Below are positions 5,738 through 6,929 of a DNA stretch of 6,929 nucleotides, one piece after another. Both the position numbers and the translations under genes were made by a program. Each line of letters opens with the position of its first letter. Positions within the stretch are counted from its first letter, which is position 1. Where the stretch lies: contig CANGNU010000050.1 of NCBI GenBank assembly GCA_947455365.1, positions 1 to 6,929 of the forward strand, in the 5' to 3' direction. This DNA is from Rickettsiales bacterium (lineage in GTDB: Bacteria; Pseudomonadota; Alphaproteobacteria; Rickettsiales; UBA1997). The notes beneath the pieces were generated by a model that saw only the letters and a list, made by a program, of their open reading frames with translations, did not search any database and was not told the DNA's origin.

Positions 5738-6929
5738 ATGGACCAATCGCCATCTTCTTCTTCACAAACTAGAGTTGGCGCCGCACAAAAGCCACTTGGC
5801 GGAAGACTTCCCTCAGTTAAGATAAAATATGCCACAATTCCCCAAGAGCTTGCACATTTTGGCTTGAATGGCAACGACTACAAGCGAGATGCCCCATCTA
5901 AAAGAAAAGCGAGTGCCAAGAATGGCATGATTATTAGAATGCGTTTGAATAAAAAGCAGTGGCCACCACAAAGCTTTATTGAAGACGATATTGAGCTTAA
6001 GCCTTTTGTATCAAGCATTGATCAGAAAGGTGAAATAGATACCAGCAAGCTTAGTTTTACAATTACGCCAGCAGAGGCCAATAAAATAGAGCAGCAAATA
6101 TTATCAATTTTAAGAGATCCAAAACAGATATTTAGATTTCTGCAAGATATAGAGCGAGAGCTTGGTGCCGAAATGCAAAAAAATGGAATTGTAATTGGCG
6201 ACAATTCTCCGCAATACTACATTGCTGGCGAGGGAAAATTTGTTTTGGGCCCCTATCAAGAAGATTATTTGCCTTTCAGAAAGAAAAAAATTCTTGATAA
6301 AATTTTACTGCATCGCGAGCAAGAGCATGGCATTAACATGGATGGAGTTGCTATTTTTGACGGTTTTGTTGATAAAAAAATTGCTGATAAATTTGTGGCG
6401 GAGGGAAATTTATTTTCTGAAGATGAAAGATTTGGCGGCAGCGTAATTGATCATGGCAAAAAAACTCACAGACTTGCTTTTGAAATTTTTCGACAAGCGG
6501 TCAAAGAAAATTTTTTGAATCTTGCTCTTGAATCTGGAGAAGTTTTAACTCAAAAACAATTATTAGAATTTTTTATTTTGGCAAGTAGAGATGGGTCTAG
6601 CTTGTGGGGAAGTTTAATTGATAATACTAAAGACACGGTTGAGTCGGCAAAGTTCTCTAGCAGCAACTTGCTTGACCCGCAAAAATATTGCTACAGCTCT
6701 TGCTCGCCAATGGCAATGAAGTCTTTGTTGACCTGTTTTGGCGACGAATTTGTGCCAAATTTGTGTGGGTATTTAAGGGATAGTCACTACAAACAAATGG
6801 CGCAAAATGTTGACAAGGTTAGGCAAAATCTTCATCAAATGAATGTAGAATTTATGCAAGAAAATAAACTTCCAGATGTTGGCGAGTTATTGCGATATCC
6901 CGATATAAAAGATATGCCAGATTCTGCTA
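5738..6929 (+). CDS. Unrecognised protein, 3' end cut by window
   Basis: An open frame runs from ATG 5738 to the window edge: 397 complete codons with no stop, in the codon style of its neighbours, so it is very likely a real gene. I do not recognise the family. The product seems soluble: there is no signal peptide or membrane helix. It begins with a Ser-rich, low-complexity stretch (SPSSSSQ, 4-10) and a basic segment (about 49-73, including SKRKASAK). A charged helical stretch follows (113-148). Next is a central region with IIDG-like MDGVAIFDGF (201-210) and the conserved-looking block FGGSVIDHGKKTHRLAFEI (232-250). Further on is a cluster of four Cys (318, 322, 333, 343). The start has no Shine-Dalgarno sequence and sits just after the pnp terminator; internal ATGs at codons 64 and 68 are alternative starts that would drop the low-complexity head. 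Nothing in the sequence shows a function. A secreted effector is one speculation for a host-associated lineage, without direct support. Confidence 0.8.
   Translation, partial: MDQSPSSSSQTRVGAAQKPLGGRLPSVKIKYATIPQELAHFGLNGNDYKRDAPSKRKASAKNGMIIRMRLNKKQWPPQSFIEDDIELKPFVSSIDQKGEIDTSKLSFTITPAEANKIEQQILSILRDPKQIFRFLQDIERELGAEMQKNGIVIGDNSPQYYIAGEGKFVLGPYQEDYLPFRKKKILDKILLHREQEHGINMDGVAIFDGFVDKKIADKFVAEGNLFSEDERFGGSVIDHGKKTHRLAFEIFRQAVKENFLNLALESGEVLTQKQLLEFFILASRDGSSLWGSLIDNTKDTVESAKFSSSNLLDPQKYCYSSCSPMAMKSLLTCFGDEFVPNLCGYLRDSHYKQMAQNVDKVRQNLHQMNVEFMQENKLPDVGELLRYPDIKDMPDSA

Noticed and set aside
6195..6446. 83-codon forward frame inside the last gene
   Set aside because: It lies within the longer open frame from 5738, which has a better composition and no stop for 397 codons.

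Overview
The window is an AT-rich bacterial chromosome segment, most likely from an alphaproteobacterium, possibly a Rickettsiales- or Holosporales-like or related uncultured lineage. The evidence is a HisC of the alphaproteobacterial kind (the stretch RGPFNV), a membrane-anchored retropepsin-like protease of the type common in alphaproteobacteria (Rickettsia APRc is the best studied), and the conserved order truB-rpsO-pnp. All genes lie on the + strand and use the standard code. I cannot name the genus from sequence alone.

Layout: the 3' part of a histidinol-phosphate aminotransferase gene (hisC, 1-1056) runs in from the left edge. A 158-bp, almost completely palindromic element (1057-1214) follows directly after its stop. 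Next come a retropepsin-like aspartic protease gene (1231-1845), a short palindromic repeat (1848-1873), truB (1905-2630) and rpsO (2670-2939). The 284-bp rpsO-pnp spacer holds a weak terminator-like hairpin, an inverted pair of the same short palindrome (3005-3069) and an AT-rich hairpin (3117-3141). Then come pnp (3224-5641), a terminator-like hairpin (5672-5732) and the first 397 codons of an unrecognised protein that runs off the right edge (5738-6929).

Functional theme: truB (tRNA U55 pseudouridine), rpsO (30S protein S15) and pnp (3'-5' exoribonuclease) are the tail of the usual nusA-infB-rbfA-truB-rpsO-pnp translation/RNA-decay cluster. Here the upstream neighbours are instead a protease gene and hisC. 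PNPase carries an unusual ~95-residue Arg/Gly/Asp-rich tail. TruB is short and appears to lack the C-terminal PUA-like domain.

I see no defence system, CRISPR array, phage or transposase gene. The most interesting non-housekeeping signals are the 158-bp palindrome, which is open on both strands and resembles Rickettsia palindromic elements in style; the three copies of the short ATTCCC palindrome; the PNPase tail; the lack of Shine-Dalgarno sequences before all five visible starts; and the orphan gene at the right edge.
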